From Siphonodentalium dalli (taxonomy: Eukaryota; Mollusca; Scaphopoda; Gadilida; Siphonodentaliidae), in the NCBI GenBank assembly GCA_032622095.1, contig CP136064.1:36442426-36506425 (forward strand): a stretch of DNA of 64,000 nt, read 5' to 3'. The position numbers and the translations under genes are program-made. The notes below the pieces were generated by a model. It saw only the letters and a program-made list of their open reading frames with translations, was not told the origin of the DNA and made no database searches. Each line of letters opens with the position of its first letter. Positions within the stretch are counted from its first letter, which is position 1. This document shows, piece by piece, positions 31,101-44,600 of this stretch.

Positions 31101-34020
31101 CACGAGTTATTGTCGTTGATCACAGTAATGTAATCCATTAATCTCTCAGACGGAGGTTGAACAGGATCCTGTTCAAAGTAAAACATCCAGACTGATCGCA
31201 TAATGAGGGGGTAGTTACATCTCTATGGCCATGTCATGGATGCATGCTTCTTACGGAACACTGATTTTTGCACTGCAAATCTCAACCGAGATATTAGATA
31301 GATATATTCTCTGCTGATGTTGAATCGATTATGAATCATATACTCATGGATGTGATATGTTTATTTTAATATTAGCTGATTGTTGACATACTAAATGTAC
31401 CCGTATGTCATCTTTTTTGGCGACGTCAACAAAAATAGTTCTGGCTTGTATTCCACAAGAGGCATACAATAATAGGTATTCAATGGTGAGATTTGGTTGA
31501 ATACAATAGGTGTGGAATAAAGCTTTAGTTTATTTTATTTCACTTCTAATTAAACAGCTGCGATATTTTGGTCTATTTCGTAAATTCAGTTACATTGTTG
31601 GTATAATTTTTTCAGCTTGTCCACGATAGTGCAATCCTGATGTCATTGAGACTCGCAACATATTTGACATCATGCATGACAGCCTATCCAGTACCAGAGA
31701 ATTAATTTAATCTCTTGCCATGTTCAATATATAACTAACTTGCCTAGATAGTGGACAAATATTATTATTTGATTGAATATTGGTGTGTAGTAAATACAAA
31801 ACCAAACCACACATGCACTTGGGGTATGCAAACAATTGTGCACTTATCTGTTATGTTAAAGTGTTATGCTGCAAGATGCAACTTGACACTGGCCACTCAT
31901 GTAATATTTCACGGAACTTGAGCCCCAACAAATTGGTGCAATAACGTTCACCGCATTGACAGTATGTATACTAACTATACTTACATGTTTTTTAATCTTT
32001 GGAGTGATTATTTATTTTACTTAATTGTATAATAATTATATAAAGCATTTCATGTATAATTTAGCGTGCAAGTTCTCAATGTGATTCAATGGACCCCATA
32101 TATTCAGGTTCCAACAACAACATATTTTTAAATGCTGCTTCAGTTATCAGAATCGATTAATTGCTCAAAAATAATGTCAATTATAGTATAAAATTGCTCA
32201 AAATGTGTTATTTATCAACATGTTGTTCAATGAAAATTTTGCCTCATTATCAACACAAAGCTACTTGATTTTAGAGTTATCATCTTCATCCGCAATTTGG
32301 TCCAAGACCATTGGCCCGTTGACTTTTTCCCAGGCCACTATTAAGTCTCGATGGTGAAAAATAATAGATTTAAAAAATGAATATGTAATAACTCCAAATA
32401 TATAGTAATTGAGCTTTATTGAGGGGCATCTAATCGGATGATGCATACTTAATATTGATTATATTTAAACAGTTTACAGCTCGTGTTTGTTCTGAGCAAT
32501 AACTATTTCTAAAAATAGTGACAAATATATGTCCTACAGGGCAACTTGATAGTCACATTATATAAGGAAATCAATATTAATTGATAGTAGTGTTCCCAGG
32601 TAGGTGTTTTTGATTCATTTCTCTTATGTTATACCGAGGAAACTATATACTTGTTGTGGGAACAGATAATTCATCTTTAAATTGAAGCCTGGAAATCATA
32701 GAGTGTGTCATTTCATGTTTGGGAAATATGATTAACATTGGTACAAGTGACCTAGATAGCTGGAACCTGATTTGTGGATTTTCATCAACAAGTGGGGGTT
32801 GTGTCTGAAAATGGTTGGTTAAATGTTAAAAATAATCAATCAATAAATAAATAAAAAATATATATATTTTGTTTAAATAATTAAACAAATTTTTTTTTCC
32901 AAAGTTAACAAAATTTTAAAAACTAACACCATTATAACTCTGCCAAGGGTACCCGAGTCAGCACATCACATTTTATTTAAATTGGAACAAAATACATGTA
33001 TTGTGTTGTGTACTGGTAAATTTGTTTTGAGCGACATTAAACCCAAATCATCAATTCCATCCCATGCCTTTGGACTACTGTAGCTATTAATACACTATGG
33101 CTATATTATTTTCTGATGTCTCTTATGCCAATGTGTAGATAAAGAAAGTTATTGCATCTAATTTAAAAAAAACAGTTTCAACAATTCACATCACATGTAG
33201 ACTAGATCATCACTCTACAGATGGTCTGATGTTATTATACAAAAAATGTAAATGTTATTTGTTTAATAGTGATACCAGTCTTCAGCATAAACTATACCCT
33301 TTGCCAGAGTTATGACCTTGTGTTAGACTAAGAGAAGTGCCCCATTATTACTTTATTTTCGCTCTAAATATAGGCAGCATTGAGCGTTCCCTAGCTGTCT
33401 TATATTCCACTATAGTACAAGAAATATCAATCATGCCGCCATTATACTGAACAAATGACAGAAATATTTTTGATACATGTGTAGCATGCCTTTAAATCCG
33501 ACAAGAGTACATGTACATGTAAATCATTATTCATGATTTTCATTAACTCATTTTCAACACTTCTGACTTGCTGTAGAAATTCTAAAGCATTTGCCTAAAG
33601 TGATATCTTATCAGTTGTATGTATTTCAATTACTGCTACTGCAAATGAGAATTATGAATATTGAATTGCAATTTGATTTCATTCCTGGCGGTAGTTTACC
33701 TTTTATTGTGAAAATATGACAGAATATATAACAACACTAGTCACTGTAGTCTACACACTGCAAGGTGAGTGAAATTATGAATTATTGACAAATTTGAAAA
33801 TCATGTATTTCTATCAACTGGCGACTGAAATACCGGTATGGGTTTGTGCTATAAATTAGTACACAAGCACTTGAACATGAAATCGTGTGGGACTGGTTGA
33901 ATTGACCTGCGATATGATGGATCACATCCATCCTCAAGCTACTTTTGCCATTTAACCCTTTCATATTGGTGCAGCATTAAAGATAATGTGCCTGTGCACA
34001 CTCGTATACATGTATAAATA
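28190..34020. other. Long unannotated stretch with old repeats
   Basis: No coding gene is recognised. 28780-29110 has phrases (TTTGTCCGAGCTTTT, GTCTGGAGTTTTTCTCAG) that look like an old dispersed repeat. A possible exon, 29884-30041, has a pyrimidine-rich acceptor (TTTTTTTGTTCCACAG) and a donor (GTGAGT) but weak coding potential. It holds a frame open from the ATG near 29950 to the donor. Confidence 0.4.
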
Positions 34021-34025
34021 TATGC

Positions 34026-34170
34026 ATGTCTCTCATGGTGAGCCTCGCATATAAAAGTTCACTGGTTTACAATGTTAAGGCAAATGTTGTTAGGCCAATG
34101 TCTTTTCTTATATACGCGAGGCTCCCAATGGGAGACTCCCATATATTTAAGTGTGCATTGGACCAAGTTT
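34026..34170. mobile_element. Diverged copy of the palindromic-end MITE
   Basis: GTTAGGCCAATG, CTTATATACGCGAGGC and GCATTGGACC follow the layout of one end of the 59052-59420 element with scattered changes. Only part is preserved. Confidence 0.55.
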
Positions 34171-34265
34171 TTCGCAAAATTTCATTGAGCTCTAGTCATG
34201 ATAAGGTTAATGGCATTTTTCAGATGTGCAGGGGTAGACATGCTTGAGACCCCGTCACAGTTTAA

Positions 34266-34890
34266 TTCACACCAGTTTCTCAGCTTCTGTTTTTTAGTGT
34301 AAACATATTTTTATTTCCAAATCCAAACATAATACACATAATACACAAATGACATAAATATACAACATATAAGAGATAATGTATGGAAATGAGGATCAGA
34401 CAACAAGCCCGAGGGCTTATATGAAGTCTTCTCCTCTTTGGCGACATGCCCCTTCCCCAATAAGTGAGGGAGGGGTATCGATCAGACGGGAAAGGATAGA
34501 AATAATGTTTTTTAAAGGAGAAGTAACTAAGTTTGAGTCGGGGATGGAAACAGCGGGAAGATAGTGTTAGGGATAGCAGGAGGCAGAGAGAGATAGAGAG
34601 AGAGAGAAAGAATGAGAGAGAGTGAGAAAGTAGAGGGGACAGAGTTTTCAATAATTTAGTTGCTGCGTGGTGAAAATTATGCTCGTAGTAATATGCATGC
34701 GTCAGGCTCCATGGGAGGGGGTCAAACGCAATGGCCAATTCCTCTTTCAATGGGGTTCACTGTGAATATTGCTGCATTCTTCATGTAGAATCATTTCACG
34801 TATATACAGGATAGTGACAAGTAAGAAACTTACAAAATAATCGTTATCGGAAGACATTTAGTACTACATATATAATGGGGAACATGTTCT
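34266..34890 (-). repeat. Interspersed repeat, probable LINE 3' end
   Basis: 34500-34890 is the inverse of 10640-11180. Read on the minus strand it continues into ATAAGCCCTCGGGCTTGTTG and an AAATAAAAA end at about 34305-34315, which could be the poly(A) signal of a LINE. A GA-rich simple repeat lies at 34590-34640. Confidence 0.5.
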
Positions 34891-35687
34891 GTTATTTTAC
34901 GGAGTTCGAACTCATAGTCCTGATAGATGTACATGTACTTGTAGATGGTGATTTATGAGCTGAGTTTAGAACCACATAATTGGTGGGAGGGGTTCTGATT
35001 CTGACCCCCCTAACTTTGGTATTCAGTGGAAAATCTGTTGTAAGTAGACCAACAAATGGCCACATTTAGAATATTTCTAACTTTATGAACTTGAGGTACC
35101 AGTTACAAAATGTTTCAATCATGTGAGATTGAAGCCACAGGAACATCCATGTTGGTCGGTTGATAAAGGTTTATCGTCATTTCAGCCGCTATGCCATGTC
35201 ACAACATCAGTTTTACTGGTTGAATGACCACATGAATAGTTAATCGCCCCACCCCACCAAACGGGCACCCATGTTGTTCCGCTTTGGTTCGTTAATTAAG
35301 CTAGCTTATGTTCATATTAGCCAAAGTGTTTAATTATGAATTTAATAGTATACATGTGTGTTGTAGGAGCAGGTCAAGAAATAGTGTATGCATATGTAGT
35401 GTTAAAAAGAGGTGTAATATGTTAAAATCAGAATTTCACCGATATCATCATCAGTTACAAATACCTCGTTGACGAATCCTCTTGAATAATTTTTACAACA
35501 ATTGTCATTATGGGAGAGTTATTAATAATGAAAATAAGAACAAATTCAATTTATTTTAATCATGTACTTGTTGGCGATAGCTGTTATACAGACTTGCTAT
35601 ATAATTTCGGATGAACTCACTGTGGCGGCCTTGGGACTTTTTTATAAACGACGTTACTTTGTAATGCGTTGTGTAATTGGTGTGCCC
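34891..35687. other. Unannotated DNA before the satellite array
   Basis: Nothing recognised. Confidence 0.4.
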
Positions 35688-38600
35688 AATAATAACATAC
35701 ACCATGGCGCCTCAACATTTATAACGGTTGGTTTGTCCCCTCTCCTAACTCGAATAATAACACACATCATGGCGCCTCAGCATTTATAACGGTTGGTTTG
35801 TCCGCACTCCTAACTCGAATAATAACACACATCATGGCGCCTCAGCATTTATAACGTGTAATAACTGTGTCGAATAATAACACACACCATGGCGCCTCAA
35901 CATTTATAACGGTTGGTTTGTCCCCTCTCCTAACTCGAATAATATCACACATCATGGCGCCTCAGCATTTATAACTGTTGGACTGTCCCCTCTCCTAACT
36001 CGAATAATAACACACACCATGGCGCCTCAGCATTTATCACTGTTGGATTGTCCCCTCTCCTAACTCGAATAATAACACACATCATGGCGCGCTCAGCATT
36101 TATAACTGTTGGACTGTCCCCTCTCCTAACTCGAATAATAACACACATCATGGCGCCTCAGCATTTATAACTGTTGGACTGTCCCCTCTCCTAACTCGAA
36201 TAATAACACACATCATGGCGCCTGAGCATTTATAACTGTTGGACTGTCCCCTCTCCTAACTCGAATAATAACACACACCATGGCGCCTCAGCATTTATAA
36301 CTGTTGGACTGTCCCCTCTCCTAACTCGAATAATAACACACATCATGGCGCCTCAGCATTTATAACAGTTGGACTGTCCCATCTCCTAACTCGAATAATA
36401 ACACACACCATGGCGCCTCAGCATTTATAACAGTTGGTTTGTCCTCTCTCCTAACACGAATAATAACACACATCATGGCGCCTCAGCATTTATAACTGTT
36501 GGACTGTCCCCTCTCCTAACTCGAATAATAACACACATCATGGCGCCTCAGCATTTATAACTGTTGGACTGTCCCCTCTCCTAACTCGAATAATAACACA
36601 CACCATGGCGCCTCAGCATTTATAACTGTTGGACTGTCCTCTCTCCTAACTCGAATAATAACACACATCATGGCGCCTCAGCATTTATAACGGTTGGTTT
36701 GTCCCCTCTCCTAACTCGAATAATAACACACATCATGGCGCCTCAGCATTTATAACGTGTAATAACTGTGTCGAATAATAACACACACCATGGCGCCTCA
36801 ACATGTATAACGGTTGGTTTGTCCCCTCACCTAACTCGAATAATAACACACATCATGGCGCCTCAGCATTTATAACTGTTGGACTGTCCCCTCTCCTAAC
36901 TCGAATAATAACACACACCATGGCGCCTCAGCATTTATCACTGTTGGACTGTCCCCTCTCCTAACTCGAATAATAACACACATCATGGCGCCTCAGCATG
37001 TATAACTGTTGGACTGTCCCCTCTCCTAACTCGAATAATAACACACATCATGGCGCCTGAGCATTTATAACTGTTGGACTGTCCCCTCTCCTAACTCGAA
37101 TAATAACACACACCATGGCGCCTCAACATTTATAACAGTTGGTTTGTCCTCTCTCCTAACTCGAATAATAACACACACCATGGCGCCTCAGCATTTATAA
37201 CTGTTGGTTTGTCCTCTCTCCTAACTCGAATAATAACACACATCATGGCGTTTCAGCATTTATAACTGTTGGACTGTCCCCTCTCCTAACTCGAATAATA
37301 ACACACACCATGGCGCCTCAGCATTTATAACTGTTGGTTTGTCCTCTCTCCTAACTCGAATAATAACACCCATCATGGCTCCTCAGCATTTATAACAGTT
37401 GGTTTGTCCCCTCTCCTAACTCGAATAATAACACACATCATGGCGCCTCAGCATTTATAACTGTTGGTTTGTCCCCTCTCCTAACTCGAATAATAACACA
37501 CATCGTGGCGCCTCAGCATTTATAACTGTTGGACTGTCCCCTCTCCTAACTAGAATAATAACACACACCATGGCGCCTCAGAATTTATAACTGTTGGACT
37601 GTCCCCTCTCCTAACTCGAATAATACCACACACCATGGCGCCTCAGCATTTATAACGGTTGGTTTGTCCCCTCTCCTAACTCGAATAATAACACACACCA
37701 TGGCGCCTCAGCATTTATAACGGTTGGTTTGTCCTCTCTCCTAACTCGAATAATAACACACATCATGGCGCCTCAGCATTTATAACGGTTGGTTTGTCCC
37801 CTCTCCTAACTCGAATAATAACACACATCATGGCGCCTCAGCATTTATAACTGTTGGACTGTCCCCTCTCCTAACTCGAATAATAACACACACCATGGGG
37901 CCTCAGCATTTATAACTGTTGGACTGTCCCCTCTCCTAACTCGAATAATAACACACATCATGGCGCCTCAGCATTTATAACTGTTGGATTGTCCCCTCTC
38001 CTAACTCGAATAATAACACACACCATGGCGCCTCAGCATTTATAACTGTTGGTTTGTCCTCTCTCCTAACTCGAATAATAACACACATCATGGCGCCTCA
38101 GAATTTATAACTGTTGGACTGTCCCCTCTCCTAACTCGAATAATTACACACATCATGGCGCCTCAGCATTTGTAACTGTTGGTTTGTCCTCTCTCCTAAC
38201 TCGAATAATAACACACATCATGGCGCCTCAGCATTTATAACTGTTGGACTGTCCCCTCTCCTAACTCGAATAATAACACACCACCATGGCGCCTCAGCAT
38301 TTATAACTGTTGGTTTGTCCTCTCTCCTAACTCGAATAATAACACACATCATGGCGCCTCAGCATTTATAACTGTTGGTTTGTCCCCTCTCCTAACTCGA
38401 ATAATAACACACATCATGGCGCCTCAGCATTTATAACTGTTGGACTGTCCCCTCTCCTAACTCGAATAATAAACACACACCATGGCGCCTCAGCATTTAT
38501 AACTGTTGGTTTGTCCTCTCTCCTAACTCGAATAATAACACACACCATGGCGCCTCAGCATTTATAACTGTTGGACTGTCCCCTCTCCTAACTCGAATAA

Positions 38601-41600
38601 TAACACACACCATGGCGCCTCAGCATTTATAACTGTTGGACTGTCCCATCTCCTAACTCGAATAATAACACACATCATGGCGCCTCAGCATTTATAACTG
38701 TTGGTTTGTCCCCTCTCCTAACTCGAATAATAACACACATCATGGCGCCTCAGCATTTATCACTGTTGGACTGTCCCCTCTCCTAACTCGAATAATAACA
38801 CACACCATGGGCGCCTCAGCATTTATCACTGTTGGACTGTCCCCTCTCCTAACTCGAATAATAACACACATCATGGCGCCTCAGCATTTATAACTGTTGG
38901 ACTGTCCTCTCTCCTAACTCGAATAATAACACACACCATGGCGCCTCAGCATTTATAACTGTTGGACTGTCCCCTCTCCTAACTCGAATAATAACACACA
39001 CCATGGCACCTCAACATTTATAACGGTTGGTTTGTCCCCTCTCCTAACTCGAATAATAACACACATCATGGCGCCTCAGCATTTATAACTGTTGGACTGT
39101 CCCCTCTCCTAACTCGAATAATAACACACACCATGGCGCCTCAGCATTTATAACTGTTGGTTTGTCCTCTCTCCTAACTCGAATAATAACACACACCATG
39201 GCGCCTCAGCATTTATAACTGTTGGACTGTTCCATCTCCTAACTCGAATAATAACACACACCATGGCGCCTCAGCATTTATAACTGTTGGACTGTTCCAT
39301 CTCCTAACTCGAATAATAACACACATCATGGCGCCTCAGCATTTATAACTGTTGGACTGTCCCCTCTCCTAACTCGAATAATAACACACACCATGGCGCC
39401 TCAGCATTTATAACGGTTGGTTTGTCCCCTCTCCTAACTCGAATAATAACACACACCATGGCGCCTCAGCATTTATAACGGTTGGTTTGTCCCCTCTCCT
39501 AACTCGAATAATAACACACATCATGGCGCCTCAGCATTTATAACTGTTGGACTGTCCCCTCTCCTAACTCGAATAATAACACACACCATGGCGCCTCAGC
39601 ATTTATAACTGTTGGACTGTCCCCTCTCCCTAACTCGAATAATAACACACATCATGGCGCCTCAGCATTTATAACTGTTGGACTGTCCCCTCTCCTAACT
39701 CGAATAATAACACACACCATGGCGCCTCAGCATTTATAACTGTTGGACTGTCCCCTCTCCTAACTCGAATAATAACACACACCATGGCGCCTCAGCATTT
39801 ATAACTGTTGGACTGTCCCCTCTCCTAACTCGAATAATAACACACACCATGGCGCCTCAGCATTTATAACTGTTGGACTGTCCCATCTCCTAACTCGAAT
39901 AATAACACACATCATGGCGCCTCAGCATTTATAACTGTTGGACTGTCCCCTCTCCTAACTCGAATAATAACACACACCATGGCGCCTCAGCATTTATAAC
40001 TGTTGGACTGTCCCCTCTCCTAACTCGAATAATAACACACATCATGGCGCCTCAGCATTTATCACTGTTGGACTGTCCCCTCTCCTAACTCGAATAATAA
40101 CACACACCATGGCGCCTCAGCATTTATAACTGTTGGACTGTCCCCTCTCCTAACTCGAATAATAACACACACCATGGCGCCTCAGCATTTATAACTGTTG
40201 GACTGTCCGCTCTCCTAACTCGAATAATAACACACACCATGGCGCATCAGCATTTATAACTGTTGGACTGTCCCCTCTCCTAACTCGAATAATAACACAC
40301 ACCATGGCGCCTCAGCATTTATAACTGTTGGACTGTCCCCTCTCCTAACTCGAATAATAACACACACCATGGCGCCTCAGCATTTATAACTGTTGGACTG
40401 TCCCCTCTCCTAACTCGAATAATAACACACATCATGGCGCCTCAGCATTTATAACTGTTGGACTGTCCCCTCTCCTAACTCGAATAATAACACACACCAT
40501 GGCGCCTCAGCATTTATAACTGTTGGACTGTCCCCTCTCCTAACTCGAATAATAACACACACCATGGCGCCTCAGCATTTATAACTGTTGGACTGTCCCC
40601 TCTCCTAACTCGAATAATAACACACACCATGGCGCCTCAGCATTTATAACTGTTGGACTGTCCCCTCTCCTAACTCGAATAATAACACACATCATGGCGC
40701 CTCAGCATTTATAACTGTTGGACTGTCCCCTCTCCTAACTCGAATAATAACACACACCATGGCGCCTCAACATTTATAACGGTTGGACTGTCCCCTCTCC
40801 TAACTCGAATAATAACACACACCATGGCGCCTCAGCATTTATAACTGTTGGACTGTCCCCTCTCCTAACTCGAATAATAACACACATCATGGCGCCTCAG
40901 CATTTATAACTGTTGGACTGTCCCCTCTCCTAACTCGAATAATAACACACACCATGGCGCCTCAGCATTTATAACTGTTGGACTGTCCCCTCTCCTAACT
41001 CGAATAATAACACACACCATGGCGCCTCAGCATTTATAACTGTTGGACTGTCCCCTCTCCTAACTCGAATAATAACACACACCATGGCGCCTCAGCATTT
41101 ATAACTGTTGGACTGTCCCATCTCCTAACTCGAATAATAACACACATCATGGCGCCTCAGCATTTATAACTGTTGGACTGTCCCCTCTCCTAACTCGAAT
41201 AATAACACACACCATGGCGCCTCAGCATTTATAACTGTTGGACTGTCCCCTCTCCTAACTCGAATAATAACACACATCATGGCGCCTCAGCATTTATCAC
41301 TGTTGGACTGTCCCCTCTCCTAACTCGAATAATAACACACACCATGGCGCCTCAGCATTTATAACTGTTGGACTGTCCCCTCTCCTAACTCGAATAATAA
41401 CACACACCATGGCGCCTCAGCATTTATAACTGTTGGACTGTCCGCTCTCCTAACTCGAATAATAACACACACCATGGCGCATCAGCATTTATAACTGTTG
41501 GACTGTCCCCTCTCCTAACTCGAATAATAACACACACCATGGCGCCTCAGCATTTATAACTGTTGGACTGTCCCCTCTCCTAACTCGAATAATAACACAC

Positions 41601-44600
41601 ACCATGGCGCCTCAGCATTTATAACTGTTGGACTGTCCCCTCTCCTAACTCGAATAATAACACACATCATGGCGCCTCAGCATTTATAACTGTTGGACTG
41701 TCCCCTCTCCTAACTCGAATAATAACACACACCATGGCGCCTCAGCATTTATAACTGTTGGACTGTCCCCTCTCCTAACTCGAATAATAACACACACCAT
41801 GGCGCCTCAGCATTTATAACTGTTGGACTGTCCCCTCTCCTAACTCGAATAATAACACACACCATGGCGCCTCAGCATTTATAACTGTTGGACTGTCCCC
41901 TCTCCTAACTCGAATAATAACACACATCATGGCGCCTCAGCATTTATAACTGTTGGACTGTCCCCTCTCCTAACTCGAATAATAACACACACCATGGCGC
42001 CTCAACATTTATAACGGTTGGACTGTCCCCTCTCCTAACTCGAATAATAACACACATCATGGCGCCTCAGCATTTATAACTGTTGGTTTGTCTTCTCTCC
42101 CAACTCGAATAATAACACACACCATGGCGCCTCAGCATTTATAACTGTTGGACTGTCCCCTCTCCTAACTCGAATAATAACACACACCATGGCGCCTCAG
42201 CATTTATAACTGTTGGACTGTCCCCTCTCCTAACTCGAATAATAACACACACCATGGCGCCTCAGCATTTATACATGTTGGACTGTCCCCTCTCCTAACT
42301 CGAATAATAACACACACCATGGCGCCTCAACATTTATAACAGTTGGTTTGTCCCCTCTCCTAACTCGAATAATAACACACACCATGGCGCCTCAGCATTT
42401 ATAACGGTTGGACTGTCCCCTCTCCTAACTCGAATAATAACACACACCATGGCGCCTCAGCATTTATCACTGTTGGACTGTCCTCTCTCCCAACTCGAAT
42501 AATAACACACATCATGGCGCCTCAGCATTTATACATGTTGGACTGTCCCCTCTCCTAACTCGAATAATAACACACACCATGGCGCCTCAACATTTATAAC
42601 AGTTGGTTTGTCCCCTCTCCTAACTCGAATAATAACACACACCATGGCGCCTCAGCATTTATAAATGTTGGACTGTCCTCTCTCCTAACTCGAATAATAA
42701 CACACATCATGGCGCCTCAGCATTTATCACTGTTGGACTGTCCTCTCTCCCAACTCGAATAATAACACACATCATGGCGCCTCAGCATTTATCACTGTTG
42801 GACTGTCCCCTCTCCTAACTCGAATAATAACACACACCATGGCGCCTCAGCATTTATAACGGTTGGACTGTCCCCTCTCCTAACTCGAATAATAACACAC
42901 ACCATGGCGCCTCAACATTTATAACTGTTGGACTGTCCTCTCTCCTAACTCGAATAATAACACACATCATGGCGCCTCAGCATTTATCACTGTTGGACTG
43001 TCCTCTCTCCTAACTCGAATAATAACACACACCATGGCGCCTCAGCATTTATAACTGTTGGACTGTCCCCTCTCCTAACTCGAATAATAACACACACCAT
43101 GGCGCCTCAGCATTTATAACTGTTGGACTGTCCCCCTCTCCTAACTCGAATAATAACACACATCATGGCGCCTCAGCATTTATAACTGTTGGTTTGTCCT
43201 CTCTCCTAACTCGAATAATAACACACATCATGGCGCCTCAGCATTTATAACTGTTGGTTTGTCCTCTCTCCTAACTCGAATAATAACACACATCATGGCG
43301 CCTCAGCATTTATAACGGTTGGACTGTCCTCTCTCCTAACTCGAATAATAACACACATCATGGCGCCTCAGAATTTATAACTGTTGGACTGTCCCCTCTC
43401 CTAACTCGAATAATAACACACACCATGGCGCCTCAGCATTTATAACTGTTGGACTGTCCCCTCTCCTAACTCGAATAATAACACACACCATGGCGCCTCA
43501 GCATTTATAACTGTTGGACTGTCCCCTCTCCTAACTCGAATAATAACACACATCATGGCGCCCCAGCATTTATAACTGTTGGACTGTCCCATCTCCTAAC
43601 TCGAATAATAACACACACCATGGCGCCTCAGCATTTATAACTGTTGGACTGTCCCCTCTCCTAACTCGAATAATAACACACACCATGGCGCCTCAACATT
43701 TATAACTGTTGGTTTGTCCTCTCTCCTAACTCGAATAATAACACACACCATGGCGCCTCAGGATTTATAACTGTTGGACTGTCCCCTCTCCTAACTCGAA
43801 TAATAACACACACCATGGCGCCTCAGCATTTATCACTGTTGGACTGTCCCCTCTCCTAACTCGAATAATAACACACACCATGGCGCCTCAGCATTTATAA
43901 CTGTTGGACTGTCCTCTCTCCTAACTCGAATAATAACACACACCATGGCGCCTCAGCATTTATAACTGTTGGACTGTCCCCTCTCCTAACTCGAATAATA
44001 ACACACACCATGGCGCCTCAGCATTTATAACTGTTGGACTGTCCCCTCTCCTAACTCGAATAATAACACACATCATGGCGCCTCAGCATTTATCACTGTT
44101 GGTTTGTCCCCTCTCCTAACTCGAATAATAACACACACCATGGCGCCTCAACATTTATAACGGTTGGTTTGTCCCCTCTCCTAACTCGAATAATAACACA
44201 CATCATGGCGCCTCAGCATTTATAACTGTTGGTTTGTCCTCTCTCCTAACTCGAATAATAACACACACCATGGCGCATCAGCATTTATAACTGTTGGACT
44301 GTTCCATCTCCTAACTCGAATAATAACACACACCATGGCGCCTCAGCATTTATAACTGTTGGACTGTTCCATCTCCTAACTCGAATAATAACACACATCA
44401 TGGCGCCTCAGCATTTATAACTGTTGGTTTGTCCTCTCTCCTAACTCGAATAATAACACACATCATGGCGCCTCAGCATTTATAACTGTTGGACTGTCCC
44501 CTCTCCTAACTCGAATAATAACACACACCATGGTGCCTCAGCATTTATAACTGTTGGACTGTCCCCTCTCCTAACTCGAATAATAACACACATCATGGCG

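Noticed and set aside
34900-34920. GTTCGAACTC string resembling a tRNA T-loop
   Set aside because: No matching acceptor, D or anticodon arms nearby.
35969-36151. 60-codon minus-strand frame in the satellite
   Set aside because: A product of the 65-bp unit; the repeat length is not a multiple of 3 and the frame is not kept elsewhere.
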